A DNA stretch of 64,000 bases from an uncultured Acidobacteriota bacterium (lineage in GTDB: Bacteria; Acidobacteriota; Terriglobia; Bryobacterales; Bryobacteraceae): contig CADEFT010000007.1 of assembly GCA_902826685.1 (NCBI GenBank), forward strand, positions 147,581 to 211,580, read 5' to 3'. Of the stretch, positions 8,596 to 17,211 are shown in pieces. The position numbers and the translations under genes were made by a program. The number at the start of each line of letters is the position of its first letter. The first letter of the stretch is position 1. Under the pieces are notes generated by a model. It did not search any database. It had not been told where the DNA came from and worked only from the letters and a program-made list of their open reading frames with translations.

Positions 8596-9698
8596 TCATT
8601 GGCGTTCCGAAAGAAATCAAAGACCATGAGGCGCGCGTCGGGCTCGTCCCGAGCGGTGTCAGTGCGCTCAAAGAACACGGCCATCGCGTGCTCGTGGAAG
8701 CGGGCGCGGGCGAAGCCAGTTCCATCGCCGATCTGGAATACGAAGCGGCTGGCGCCGAGATCGTCCCCCTCGCCGCCAGCGTCTGGCAAAACGCCGACCT
8801 GGTGGCGAAAGTCAAAGAGCCGCAGACGGCCGAGTATTCCTATTTCCGCGACGGCCTCATTCTGTTTACGTATCTGCACCTGGCGCCGCTGCCGGAGCTG
8901 ACGGCGAAACTCGTCGAAAGCCGCGTCAGCGCGGTGGCCTATGAGACCATCCGGGAGCTCGACGGCTCGCTGCCTTTGCTCACGCCGATGAGTGAAGTCG
9001 CCGGGCGCATGGCGGTACAGGTAGGCGCGTTCTACCTGGAAAAGCCCTTGGGTGGAAGAGGCATTCTGCTGGGCGGCATTCCCGGCGTCCGGCCGGCCGA
9101 TGTCGTCATCATCGGAGGCGGCATTGTCGGCCACAACGCCGCGCGCATCGCCACCGGCATGGGCGCCGACGTTACCATCATCGATCGCAATTTGAACCGC
9201 CTCCGCCAGATCGACGATATCTATAACGGCCACGTGATGACGCTCGCCTCCAACGCGCTCACCATCGAAAAGGCGGTTCGCAATGCCGATCTGGTGGTCG
9301 GCGCGGTGCTGGTGCCAGGCGCTTCCGCCCCGCGGCTGGTGCGGCACGATATGATCCGCAAAATGAAGAAGGGCGCCGTGGTCGTCGACGTCGCCATCGA
9401 CCAGGGCGGCTGCTTCGAAACTTCGCGGCCCACCACGCATTCCGATCCAGTCTATTTCGTCGACGGCGTGCTGCACTATTGCGTATCGAATATGCCGGCG
9501 GCGGTACCGAACACTTCCACTCTGGGGCTTACCAACGCCACGCTGCCCTATCTTCTGGCGCTGGCCAACAAGGGACTCGAACAGGCGTGCCGCGAAAGCG
9601 CCGCCATCCGCGAGGGTGTGAACACGTGGCGCGGACAGGTGGTCTACCGGGCGGTAGCCGAGTCGCAAGGCCGCGCCTGGGGCGAGCCTCCCGGTTAG
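8592..9698 (+). CDS. ald: Alanine dehydrogenase
   Basis: A 368-residue protein of normal family length catalysing NAD-dependent interconversion of L-alanine with pyruvate and ammonia. The N terminus [18 protein letters not shown] contains the substrate-binding Arg (residue 15), KVKEP near 74 and YLHLAPL near 95 supply the Lys and catalytic His. The Rossmann nucleotide site is [20 protein letters not shown] at about 175-195, followed by IIDRN. The start overlaps the upstream wall-binding gene by 4 nt. It converges with the phosphatase gene, leaving only 9 nt between the two stops. Confidence 0.95.
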   Translation: MIIGVPKEIKDHEARVGLVPSGVSALKEHGHRVLVEAGAGEASSIADLEYEAAGAEIVPLAASVWQNADLVAKVKEPQTAEYSYFRDGLILFTYLHLAPLPELTAKLVESRVSAVAYETIRELDGSLPLLTPMSEVAGRMAVQVGAFYLEKPLGGRGILLGGIPGVRPADVVIIGGGIVGHNAARIATGMGADVTIIDRNLNRLRQIDDIYNGHVMTLASNALTIEKAVRNADLVVGAVLVPGASAPRLVRHDMIRKMKKGAVVVDVAIDQGGCFETSRPTTHSDPVYFVDGVLHYCVSNMPAAVPNTSTLGLTNATLPYLLALANKGLEQACRESAAIREGVNTWRGQVVYRAVAESQGRAWGEPPG

Positions 9699-9707
9699 GC
9701 CGATACG

Positions 9708-11303
9708 TCAATGCAGCACCTTCATCACCACCAGGGTGCGATCGTCGGAGGCGGGCGCGCCGCCGGTCCATTCCCGCACCTCGGCGCTGATTTCACGAAT
9801 GATCTCGGCCGATTCGGCGTCCCGCACGCTGGCGAGCACTCGCAAAAGCTGCTCCTCGCCGAACTCTTCCCCGGTTTCATTTTCGGCTTCGGTGATGCCG
9901 TCGCTGTACATCACGACGGCGTCGCCGGGCTGGAGCCGGACGCGGCCTTCGCCATAACGAAAGCCAGGCAGCAGGCCGAGCACGGGTCCGCCTTCGGTGA
10001 GCCTCTCGACGGTACCGTCGCGGTGGACCACCAGGGGCGGATTATGGCCGGCGTTGCAATAGCGGAGCTCGCGCGTGGCCGGTTCGAGTTCGGCGAGGCA
10101 GAACGTAATGAAACGATTCCTGGGACAGGTGGCGGCGATGGACCGATTCAGACGCCCGACGAAATCGGCGGGCTCAAGCTTCAGCTCCGCCAGCGCCTGC
10201 ACATGCGCCTGCAGCTTCATCATCAGCAATGAGGCCGGCAACCCCTTGCCCGCTACATCGCCTACCACCAGACCCAGGCGCGTACCGGTGAGGAACTCGT
10301 AATAGTCGCCGCCCACGGTGCGCGAGGGGGATTGGTGGCCGGCGACGTCCAGCCCCTCGATCACCGGCGCGCCCAGCGGCAGATGGCTGCGTTGAATCTC
10401 GGCCGCCTGTTCGAGTTCCATGGAGTGGAAGCGTTCTTTTTCGGCGATCACCGCCAGCCGCTCCTGGTCGAGGCGGATGGCGACCACGTTCGCCATCACC
10501 GTCAACAGGCTGAGCGATTCCTGCGTAAACGGCGTGATCAGGCGCACCGAATCGACATAGAGCAATCCGATCACTCGCTCTTCGGTCTGCAGCGGGACGG
10601 CCATCAGCGACTGCACGCCGCCGAAGACGATGCTGTCGCGCCGCTGCAGGGCGCGCTCGGAAAGCACGTTCTGAATCAGCAGCGATTCTCTTTTCTCAAG
10701 GACGCGGTCGCGCACCAGTGTGCTAATGCGAAAGCTGTCGCCGCGCGAGGCCTGTTCGGCGAGGCTGCCGTTTTCAAGCGTCAAGAGCACGCCGCGATCG
10801 GCTCGCACCGCATCCATCGCCTGCGTCAGAATGACTTCAAATAGCTCTTTGAGCGGGCGCCGCAGGGCGAGTTCCTTGCCCGCCCGGATGAGCGCGCTGA
10901 CCGCATCGGTGGCGTCTTCCGGCAGCGCCTCCTTGAGCGACATGCTGTACTGCGGCGTGGAGGCGATGCGCGGCGAGGGAGCCTCGAAGACCACCGTGCG
11001 CAGGGCGGGCTCGGTTTCCGAGCAGGCGATCGCCACACCGCTGGCGCTCACACGGTCGCCGGCGCGCACCTGCCGCGGATTGGTCAATCGCTCGCCATTG
11101 AGGAACGTGCCGTTCTTGCTCGCCAGATCCTGCACGATCCAGACGTCGCCCTGGCGTTCGATCGTGAGGTGCTGCCGGGAAAGGCCGATGTCGTCGGGGA
11201 AGCTGAAATCGTTCGAAGGATGGCGGCCGACGGTAATCGACTGGGCATCCTCCCGGACTTCGCGCACGAAGCCGTCCTGAGTGGTTACAACTAGCTTTTG
11301 CAA
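9708..11303 (-). CDS. FHA-GAF-SpoIIE/PP2C serine phosphatase
   Basis: A signalling protein of about 531 residues with three domains. First is an FHA domain for phosphothreonine binding (VGRHPSNDFSF then LSRQHLTIE and SKNGTFLNG, about 1-90). A GAF sensor domain follows (about 140-290). Last is a SpoIIE-type PP2C phosphatase, with GGDYYEFL, VVGDVAGKGLPASLLM, YCNAGHNPPLV and VMYSDGITEAENE supplying the metal-binding Asp residues. Such proteins reverse anti-sigma kinases in partner-switching circuits, but no anti-sigma or STAS gene is nearby. The TTG at 11303 is chosen because the open frame further upstream runs through a terminator hairpin, the FHA fold starts right after it, and a TACAAT box sits exactly 6 nt upstream. 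Confidence 0.8.
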   Translation of the reverse strand: MQKLVVTTQDGFVREVREDAQSITVGRHPSNDFSFPDDIGLSRQHLTIERQGDVWIVQDLASKNGTFLNGERLTNPRQVRAGDRVSASGVAIACSETEPALRTVVFEAPSPRIASTPQYSMSLKEALPEDATDAVSALIRAGKELALRRPLKELFEVILTQAMDAVRADRGVLLTLENGSLAEQASRGDSFRISTLVRDRVLEKRESLLIQNVLSERALQRRDSIVFGGVQSLMAVPLQTEERVIGLLYVDSVRLITPFTQESLSLLTVMANVVAIRLDQERLAVIAEKERFHSMELEQAAEIQRSHLPLGAPVIEGLDVAGHQSPSRTVGGDYYEFLTGTRLGLVVGDVAGKGLPASLLMMKLQAHVQALAELKLEPADFVGRLNRSIAATCPRNRFITFCLAELEPATRELRYCNAGHNPPLVVHRDGTVERLTEGGPVLGLLPGFRYGEGRVRLQPGDAVVMYSDGITEAENETGEEFGEEQLLRVLASVRDAESAEIIREISAEVREWTGGAPASDDRTLVVMKVLH

Positions 11304-11350
11304 ACCCGTATTGTACCGCCCGGCCCTCCACCGGGCCCTGAAAAACGAAA

Positions 11351-11380
11351 GAGCGTCAGACCCCGCTGGGACTGACGCTC
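11351..11380 (-). terminator. Rho-independent terminator after the cytochrome c' gene
   Basis: A perfect 9-bp inverted repeat (GAGCGTCAG/CTGACGCTC) with a 12-nt loop lies 31 nt past the cytochrome stop on the minus strand. On that strand it is followed by TTTCGTTTTT. It also separates the cytochrome transcript from the phosphatase gene downstream, which argues that the latter has its own promoter. Confidence 0.8.
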
Positions 11381-11411
11381 CGTTCAAGCCTCACTAAAAC
11401 GAACGTGCTTC

Positions 11412-11819
11412 CTATTTGAAGCCGTACTTGCCGTCCGGACCCTTGGTGCGATGCGCTTCGTGGCAGCCTTTGCAGGCCGCACCCATGGCGGACATCGAAG
11501 CCTTCACTTCATCGGCGTTGCTGTCATCGGCGGCCTTGGCCAGATCCTTCGAAGCTTTCGAGGCGTCCTTGGTGAACTTGACGCCGTCGTCGGCGCCCTT
11601 GTCCTTCCAGAACTTGCCAGTGCCCTTGAGGTTGTCCGTCACCCCTTTTGCGTGCATCGATACGGCGGCCATATCCTTGGCGGCGAGAGCCTTCTTGAGG
11701 CCGCCCATGTGATCGCCGATCGCCTTCATCTTGGTGGTGAACTCTTGTTCGTCCAGCGCCAGGCCGAGCGACAAACTGAGGATCGCGCCCAGCACGGCAA
11801 ATAGAAACGGTCTCTTCAT
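11412..11819 (-). CDS. Cytochrome c' family protein
   Basis: A 135-residue secreted class II cytochrome. The signal peptide is MKRPFLFAVLGAILSLSLGLA. The mature part is a Lys- and Ala-rich four-helix bundle with the heme motif CKGCH close to the C terminus (about residue 117-121), as in cytochrome c' and c556. Family roles are electron transfer or binding of NO and other gases. A good ribosome site (GAAGGAG, about 10 nt before ATG) and a TAGAAT -10-like box around 11863-11868 precede the gene, and a terminator follows it, so it is probably a monocistronic unit. Confidence 0.85.
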   Translation of the reverse strand: MKRPFLFAVLGAILSLSLGLALDEQEFTTKMKAIGDHMGGLKKALAAKDMAAVSMHAKGVTDNLKGTGKFWKDKGADDGVKFTKDASKASKDLAKAADDSNADEVKASMSAMGAACKGCHEAHRTKGPDGKYGFK

Positions 11820-11937
11820 CCTTCGTAAGCTCCTTCGTTTTGGAGAGTGGGGACAAGCGTATTCTACACAAAAGCAAGTGCTTGACGGGGGGCGGGTACT
11901 ATTAAAATCCCTACACGCCGCAGTCGTACACTAATCG

Positions 11938-12750
11938 ATGATGCTGCTTACCGCATTGTTTCTGGCCACGATCGCCGCCGCCGAGGACCGCAACGACGTG
12001 GAGTTCGCCAAACCCGGCGGAGAATCGCTCACGCTCGACCTGCACGTACCCGAGGGAAAGGGTCCCTTCCCCGCCATAATCATCGTGCATGGCGGAGGCT
12101 GGGAGAACGGCAACAAACGCACCTATGTGACGCCGTGGTTCGACGTGCTGACCAAGGCCGGGTTTGCGTGGTTCACCATCAACTACCGGCTGGCGCCGCA
12201 ACACCGGTTCCCGGCGCAGGCCGAGGACGTCTTTGCGGCGATCCGTTGGGTGAAGGCCCACGCCAGGGAATACAGGGTGGACGTCAGGCGCATCGCGCTG
12301 ATGGGCGAATCGGCGGGCGGGCACCTGGTGGCCTACGCCGCGGTACGCGCGGAGAAGGACACGCGTGTGGCGGCGGTGGTGGATTTCTACGGGCCGCACG
12401 ATCTGGAGAAGCGCGAGAAAGACCGGGGTGAGGCGTCGAAGAATCTGCGCCAACTGCTGGGCATCGCGGACCTGAGCGAGCCGTCGCTGCGCAAGCTGCG
12501 CGAGGCTTCGCCTATCACGTATGTGCGCAAAGGTCTTCCCCCGTTCTTGTTCCTGCACGGAACCAAGGACGCCGCGGTGCCTTACGATCAATCGCCGCTG
12601 ATGTGCGAGAAGCTGAAGCAGTCCGGCAACCGGTGCGAGGTGTACACGGTGGAGGGCGCTCCGCACGGCGTCGGGCCGTGGGAAAAGAACCCCGCGTTCC
12701 AGGGATACAAGACGAAGATGGTGGAGTGGCTGCGGACAACGCTGCGTTAG
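11938..12750 (+). CDS. Secreted alpha/beta hydrolase (BD-FAE-like esterase)
   Basis: A 270-residue esterase of the alpha/beta-hydrolase fold with a short signal peptide (MMLLTALFLATIAAAED). The oxyanion motif HGGGW is near residue 50, the nucleophile elbow GESAGG near 122-127, an acid in GTKDAAVPYD near 210 and the catalytic His in GAPHGVG near 240. Relatives cleave acetyl or feruloyl groups on plant polysaccharides or act on small esters. TACACT at 11927-11932 lies 5 nt before the ATG with no Shine-Dalgarno. The 3' end overlaps the convergent hydrolase gene by 4 nt. Confidence 0.85.
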   Translation: MMLLTALFLATIAAAEDRNDVEFAKPGGESLTLDLHVPEGKGPFPAIIIVHGGGWENGNKRTYVTPWFDVLTKAGFAWFTINYRLAPQHRFPAQAEDVFAAIRWVKAHAREYRVDVRRIALMGESAGGHLVAYAAVRAEKDTRVAAVVDFYGPHDLEKREKDRGEASKNLRQLLGIADLSEPSLRKLREASPITYVRKGLPPFLFLHGTKDAAVPYDQSPLMCEKLKQSGNRCEVYTVEGAPHGVGPWEKNPAFQGYKTKMVEWLRTTLR

Positions 12751-13358
12751 CCGAGCGAGACCACCGATTTTTCGAGTTCCTCCAGCGCGCCGGCGAAGAA
12801 GTGATCCTGGCCTTGAATCCAGATCATTCGTTTCGGACCGTCGAGCGAATCGTAGAATTCACGCACCGGTTCGGGGGCGCAGATGGAATCGTTCACCGAG
12901 TGGATGAAGACGCGCGGAATCGGGCACTCAAAAAGCTTCTCGATGCCGGGGTAATGCGCGGGCAGACCGGCGGCGATGACACGCGCGGCATCGGGATGAA
13001 GCTGAGCCAGGCGCAGAGCCACTCGTGAGCCGAAGCTGAAACCAGCCAGTGTGTAGGGCAGCGTGGGATAGCGCTCGCGAAGAAAGCCGAGCGCCGCCGC
13101 CGCATCCTCGACTTCGCCACGCCCGCCATCGTGCGTTCCTTCGCTTAGATTGACGCCGCGGAAATTGAAGCGCAGCACGGCGTGTCCCGATTGCCGCAGG
13201 CCGCGGGCGACGCGATGAACCACCTTGTTGTGCATCGTGCCGCCGTGAAGCGGGTGAGGATGACAGACCAGCGCCGCACCGGCGGGCTCGCCTTGATCGG
13301 GCTCTTCGAGCAGCGCTTCCAGCTTGCCCGTAGGGCCAGGCAGCGATAGCGTTTCCAT
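12747..13358 (-). CDS. Alpha/beta hydrolase (dienelactone hydrolase-like)
   Basis: A 203-residue cytoplasmic alpha/beta hydrolase. Motifs visible are LVCHPHPLHGGTMHNKVV after the first strand, the nucleophile elbow GFSFGS near residue 105, SVNDSICAPEPV (acid) and GQDHFFAG (catalytic His). This compact type is a widespread uncharacterised hydrolase with the HPHPxxGG signature. The ATG at 13358 is chosen because the first beta strand (METLSLPGPTGKLEALL) starts there; longer open frame upstream runs into yajQ. It is the last gene of the rpe-bamD-regulator-yajQ-hydrolase operon. Confidence 0.8.
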   Translation of the reverse strand: METLSLPGPTGKLEALLEEPDQGEPAGAALVCHPHPLHGGTMHNKVVHRVARGLRQSGHAVLRFNFRGVNLSEGTHDGGRGEVEDAAAALGFLRERYPTLPYTLAGFSFGSRVALRLAQLHPDAARVIAAGLPAHYPGIEKLFECPIPRVFIHSVNDSICAPEPVREFYDSLDGPKRMIWIQGQDHFFAGALEELEKSVVSLG

Positions 13359-13371
13359 GCGCCGGCCCACG

Positions 13372-13872
13372 TCAGTTGGACCGGTAGTTGGTGAACTGCA
13401 TGTCGATGCCGAAATCCTGGCCACGCAGGAAGGAGATGATCTCCTGCAGAGTGTCCCTGTCCTTGCTGCTGACGCGGACCAGATCGCCGTTGATCGACGC
13501 CTGCACCTTCTTCTTGCTGTCCTTGATGGCCTTAACGATTTCCTTGGCCTTTTCGGTGGAGATCCCCTGCTGCAAAGTGATGTCCTGCCGCACGGTGGAA
13601 CCGGCCGAAGGAACCAGCGGCCCGAACGTCAGCGCCTTGAGCGGCACCTTGCGCTTGACGAGCTTTCCCTGCAGGATGTCCACCACCGCCTTCAGCTTAA
13701 ACTCGTCCTGGCTGGCCAATTCAATCTTTTTATCTTTCTCGTTCAGCCGGATCTCGCTTTTCGAATCCTTCAGATCGTAGCGGGTAATGATTTCTTTTTC
13801 GGCCTGATTGATGGCGTTCAGCACTTCCGGCATCTCCACCACCGACACGATATCGAAGCTATTGTCTGGCAT
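13372..13872 (-). CDS. yajQ: YajQ-family nucleotide-binding protein
   Basis: A 166-residue protein with the full-length UPF0234/YajQ pattern: MPDNSFDIVSVVEM at the start, EIITRYDLKDSKSEI in the first ferredoxin-like half and QASINGDLVRVSSKDRD followed by DIQF-type QFTNYRSN at the end. Members bind cyclic di-GMP or nucleotides, and in Xanthomonas act with a transcription factor. A ribosome site (TTAGGA) is 4 nt before the ATG. It is 32 nt after the response regulator gene and 13 nt before the hydrolase gene. Confidence 0.93.
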   Translation of the reverse strand: MPDNSFDIVSVVEMPEVLNAINQAEKEIITRYDLKDSKSEIRLNEKDKKIELASQDEFKLKAVVDILQGKLVKRKVPLKALTFGPLVPSAGSTVRQDITLQQGISTEKAKEIVKAIKDSKKKVQASINGDLVRVSSKDRDTLQEIISFLRGQDFGIDMQFTNYRSN

Positions 13873-13904
13873 GTTTCCTAATTTTTGAGGCTCAGTTTTT
13901 TATT

Positions 13905-14435
13905 CTACTTCTTCAGCGCGGCCACAACGCGCTGGGTGATCTCGTCGACCATGGCGGGCAGGGCCGCATCAAGGGCGATGGTGACGGCGGCGCGGACGGC
14001 TTCTGGATCGAGGCTCGACAGATCCGGCAGGGCGGGACGAGGGGAGTTGCGGCGCTCACGGGCGGTCTTGGCTAGATCGGCCAGCGATTTGACGGTCTCA
14101 ATCACAACCGACGCTTCGAAGGGCTTCATCAACAGCGCGTCGCTGCCGGCGAGCGCCGCTTCGGCCTCATCGAGGGGTTCGAGAACTCCCGCCGTGAGGA
14201 TCACCTGCACATGGCGGAACCGGGGGTCGTTCTTCACCTGGCGGCAAAGCTCATAGCCGGAGCGACGGGGCAGAAAGGCGTCGGCGACGATGACATCGGG
14301 ATCGATCTCCGCCAGCCGTTTCCAGGCGGCATCGCCGTCGCCCACGCAAACCACTTGCAAGCCTTCGTCGCGCAGAATCAATTCGCCCATGTTCTGCGCG
14401 TGACGGCTGTCGTCGGCCAGAAGAACCCGGCTCAT
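13905..14435 (-). CDS. CheY-like single-domain response regulator with helical tail
   Basis: A 176-residue protein with a receiver domain at about 1-120 and a C-terminal helical extension of about 55 residues with no DNA-binding domain. Receiver landmarks: D8/D9 acidic pair, phosphoacceptor D52 (VIVADAFLP), a Thr in ILTAG and the conserved Lys in MKPFE. The output is presumably by protein contact. Its ATG overlaps the bamD stop (ATGA at 14432-14435), so it is translated with an outer-membrane assembly lipoprotein. No histidine kinase gene is nearby. Confidence 0.88.
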   Translation of the reverse strand: MSRVLLADDSRHAQNMGELILRDEGLQVVCVGDGDAAWKRLAEIDPDVIVADAFLPRRSGYELCRQVKNDPRFRHVQVILTAGVLEPLDEAEAALAGSDALLMKPFEASVVIETVKSLADLAKTARERRNSPRPALPDLSSLDPEAVRAAVTIALDAALPAMVDEITQRVVAALKK

Positions 14436-15661
14436 TTCTTGGATTTCTTGGGCTGCTTCTTCTGTTTCTGATTCAGTTGGCGATTGGTGGGCAGCGGCTG
14501 CTGGCCGGTAGCCGTCGAACTGGCGGCGGCAGCGGGGGCGCTTTCGGCCGCATCGGCCTTTTTCTCTTCCGGCTTGGGCGGATTGGCGCGCGCGTCGGGC
14601 TGCGTCTCAAGAGCGGAATCGGCGCCCGGAGTGGAGATGGTCACGTCGGTGACGCCCGCTCCGGCGGCGGGCAGCGGCACGCTGGCGGGAATGGTGGGCT
14701 GAGAGCGCTGCATCGACGGATTGCCGGATTTGGCCGCCTGCGTAGTATCCGGGCTCTTGCGGAAGATGCCCATCGCACCGCTCATGGTTCCCTTCTTGGT
14801 GCGGTTCTCGGTCTCGTACTTCATGCGAGCCACCGCCACCGGATCCGGTTCCGGAACGTCGATTTCCATCTCCTTCAGCTTGGTTTTGGCTTCGTCCGAT
14901 AGCGGGCTCAGCGGATAATCCTTCACGATGCGCGAATAGGCCTGGCCGGCTTTGTCGCGGAAGCGCGGGCCCATCTGGCCATAGGAATCACCGAGCATCC
15001 ACAACGCCTCGTCTCCGCGGCTGTAGAGCGGGAACGAATCGACCATCGACTGCAGGCGGTTCGAGGCGGCCGGGTGGCTGCCCTTGTGGTGATAAAAGAA
15101 GCCCACGCGGAACTCGCCTTCGGCCAGCACTTCCTGAATGTTGCGCAGCAACTGCTGGGCCTGCGGGGCGTATTTGGAATTGGGGAATTGCACCAGCAAC
15201 TGGCGGCACTCATCCTCGGCGCGCAAGGCGTGGGTCACGTCGCGGTCCGGCTTTTCCATCTGCTTGTAATGGATCATGCAGACCTTTTCCTGCGCCTCCG
15301 CCGATTCTTCGAGGGTGGGGTAGAACAGGATGAAGTCCTTGTACTCGGCCTCGGCCTGCGCCAGACCATGGGAGCCGCCTTCGCGGAACCAGCTGTCGGC
15401 GATGGCGAGCTTCGCCTTGGCCAGAAACTCGCTGGTGTCGTAGGTGTTGATGAGCGTTTGCAAGGTGAGACGCGCCACCTCGAACTTGTTCTTTTCCAGG
15501 TCGCGAACGGCTTTGTCGAAAAGAACCTTGTCGGGCTGCTGCGTGTCCTTGGAAATGGGGTTCTCGTACTTTTTGCGCCGGAAGCCGCACGAGGAAAGCA
15601 CGGCCAGGCACAACACGGCGCTCAGCGATTTCACGACCAACCGGCGATTCCACAACGTCAT
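14432..15661 (-). CDS. bamD: Outer-membrane assembly lipoprotein BamD with long C-terminal tail
   Basis: A lipoprotein of 409 residues with signal and lipobox LSSCGF near residue 23-28, followed by TPR repeats typical of BamD/YfiO (DKAVRDLEKNKFEVARLTLQ, then EYKDFILFYPTLEESAEAQ). BamD is the essential helical lipoprotein of the BAM complex that folds beta-barrel proteins. E. coli BamD is about 245 residues; here roughly 130 extra residues follow, rich in Pro, Ala and Thr and ending in a Lys-rich KQKKQPKKSKK. The ATG at 15661 is preferred over 15682 because GAGGT lies 8 nt before it. The gene follows rpe by 25 nt and overlaps the response regulator by 4 nt. Confidence 0.85.
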   Translation of the reverse strand: MTLWNRRLVVKSLSAVLCLAVLSSCGFRRKKYENPISKDTQQPDKVLFDKAVRDLEKNKFEVARLTLQTLINTYDTSEFLAKAKLAIADSWFREGGSHGLAQAEAEYKDFILFYPTLEESAEAQEKVCMIHYKQMEKPDRDVTHALRAEDECRQLLVQFPNSKYAPQAQQLLRNIQEVLAEGEFRVGFFYHHKGSHPAASNRLQSMVDSFPLYSRGDEALWMLGDSYGQMGPRFRDKAGQAYSRIVKDYPLSPLSDEAKTKLKEMEIDVPEPDPVAVARMKYETENRTKKGTMSGAMGIFRKSPDTTQAAKSGNPSMQRSQPTIPASVPLPAAGAGVTDVTISTPGADSALETQPDARANPPKPEEKKADAAESAPAAAASSTATGQQPLPTNRQLNQKQKKQPKKSKK

Positions 15662-15686
15662 CGAAACTGACCTCGTATTCAAAATC

Positions 15687-16361
15687 TTAAGCGCTCAGCG
15701 CGGTGGCTTCACGCGCCGCCTGTTGCAAATTCTTCACAGCCGACTCCGGATCGGCACTACGAAATACGCTGGAGCCGGCGACCACCCAATCCACTCCGGC
15801 GCGGGCGATCTCGCCGATATTGTCCAGCCCCACGCCGCCGTCGATCTCAATTGGCAGGTGCCGCCGCAGGCTGCGGCGACGCGCATCGAGCTCACGGACT
15901 TTCTTGAGCGAGTTCGGCAAAAACCGCTGCCCGCCGAATCCCGGATTCACACTCATGATTAGCACGTAGTCTGCCACGTCCAGCACTTCGTCGAGAGTGG
16001 ACACCGGCGTTGACGGATTCAGCACCACACCCGCCAGGGCGCCCTCGCTTTGGATCATGCGCAGCGTGCGGTCGAGGTGAGGACAGACTTCCTGGTGAAC
16101 GCTTACCATGCCCGCGCCGGCCTCGATAAAGATGGGCGCGTATCGATCCGGGTCGGTAATCATCAGATGTACGTCCAGGGTGAGCCTGGTGATTTTACGG
16201 ATGGACTGCACGACCGGCGGGCCGAGGGTCAGGTTGGGGACAAAATGCCCGTCCATGACATCGACGTGCAGCATCGAGACACCGGCCTTTTCCACGCGGG
16301 CGATCTCTTCTCCCAGGCGCGCGAAATCGGCCGAAAGGATCGATGGAAGGACTTCCACCAT
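15687..16361 (-). CDS. rpe: Ribulose-phosphate 3-epimerase
   Basis: A 224-residue TIM-barrel enzyme that interconverts ribulose 5-phosphate and xylulose 5-phosphate in the pentose phosphate pathway. Motifs: LPSILSADFARL at the start, HVDVMDGHFVPNLTLG with the catalytic Asp and metal His, DVHLMITDP, MSVNPGFGGQRF and EIDGGVGLDN with the second catalytic Asp. The ATG at 16361 gives the family's standard N terminus. A TACGAT box at 16371-16376 lies 9 nt upstream, so this is the likely first gene of the five-gene operon ending with the hydrolase. Confidence 0.95.
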   Translation of the reverse strand: MVEVLPSILSADFARLGEEIARVEKAGVSMLHVDVMDGHFVPNLTLGPPVVQSIRKITRLTLDVHLMITDPDRYAPIFIEAGAGMVSVHQEVCPHLDRTLRMIQSEGALAGVVLNPSTPVSTLDEVLDVADYVLIMSVNPGFGGQRFLPNSLKKVRELDARRRSLRRHLPIEIDGGVGLDNIGEIARAGVDWVVAGSSVFRSADPESAVKNLQQAAREATALSA

Positions 16362-16490
16362 GCACCCTTGATCGTAGCATGGGGCCAATCGGGCGGACGG
16401 CCCGACACTTCGATTTTCTCAATGGTTCAAGGCTTGAACTTTCTATTTGTTGCGAGACTCAAGCTGGCTTAATCTTGATTCAAGAAGACC

Positions 16491-16537
16491 AGGGCCCGCT
16501 GGTAACTCCCTTGGTCCTTAATTCCCTCCAGCGGGCC
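16491..16537. repeat. Inverted repeat between rpe and carbonic anhydrase
   Basis: GGGCCCGCTGG (16491-16501) is mirrored by CCAGCGGGCC (16527-16536), about 10 bp of stem with a 25-nt loop. It lies 36 nt before the carbonic anhydrase start in the 211-nt divergent gap between rpe and that gene. It could be an operator or a leader hairpin. The long loop and lack of a T-run argue against a terminator. Confidence 0.5.
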
Positions 16538-16572
16538 TTCCTCACACCGCGGCGGAGCGTTCACCAACTATT

Positions 16573-17211
16573 ATGCGCATTCTCGAAGGCTTAGCGAAAT
16601 TCCAGGAAGAAGTGTTTCCACAGCATCGCGAACTCTTTGAGGATCTTGCCGCTGGACAGAAACCCGAAACCCTGCTGGTAACCTGCGCCGATTCGAGAAT
16701 CGACCCCAACATGCTGCTGCAAGCCAAGCCGGGGGAACTCTTCATTTGCCGCAATGCCGGCAACATGGTACCGGCCTATGGCGAGGCCATGGGTGGCGTT
16801 TCGGCCACCATCGAGTTCGCCGTGACCGCCCTCGGCGTCACGGATATCGTCGTCTGCGGACACTCCGATTGCGGCGCCATGAAGGGCTTACTGCATCCGG
16901 AGAAGGTCGCCACCATGCCCGCGGTCGCCGCCTGGCTCAAGCAAGGCGAGACGGCGCGCGTGACCGTGGAAGAGAATCACCCCGATCTGGACGAAGCGGC
17001 GAAGATAGTCGCCGTGACCGAGCTGAACGTCCTCACCCAGTTGGACAACCTTCGAACACATCCTTCCGTCTCGTCCCGGTTGCGCCGGAAAGCGATCCGG
17101 CTCCATGGCTGGGTCTACAACATCGGTACCGGCGACGTCAAAGCCTGGAACGACAAGAGCGAGGAGTGGGTGTCGCTGCTCTCCACCACCGGCGTGCTCA
17201 CCCCCGCCTGA
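16573..17211 (+). CDS. can: Beta-class carbonic anhydrase
   Basis: A 212-residue beta-carbonic anhydrase converting CO2 and bicarbonate. The zinc ligands are C38 (in CADSRIDP), H97 and C100 (in CGHSDCGAMKG), with the D40-R42 dyad, so the type I active site is complete. The ATG at 16573 starts the family's standard N-terminal helix MRILEGLAKFQEEVF. It is transcribed away from rpe. Its last 14 nt overlap the 3' end of the convergent rsmB gene. Confidence 0.95.
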   Translation: MRILEGLAKFQEEVFPQHRELFEDLAAGQKPETLLVTCADSRIDPNMLLQAKPGELFICRNAGNMVPAYGEAMGGVSATIEFAVTALGVTDIVVCGHSDCGAMKGLLHPEKVATMPAVAAWLKQGETARVTVEENHPDLDEAAKIVAVTELNVLTQLDNLRTHPSVSSRLRRKAIRLHGWVYNIGTGDVKAWNDKSEEWVSLLSTTGVLTPA

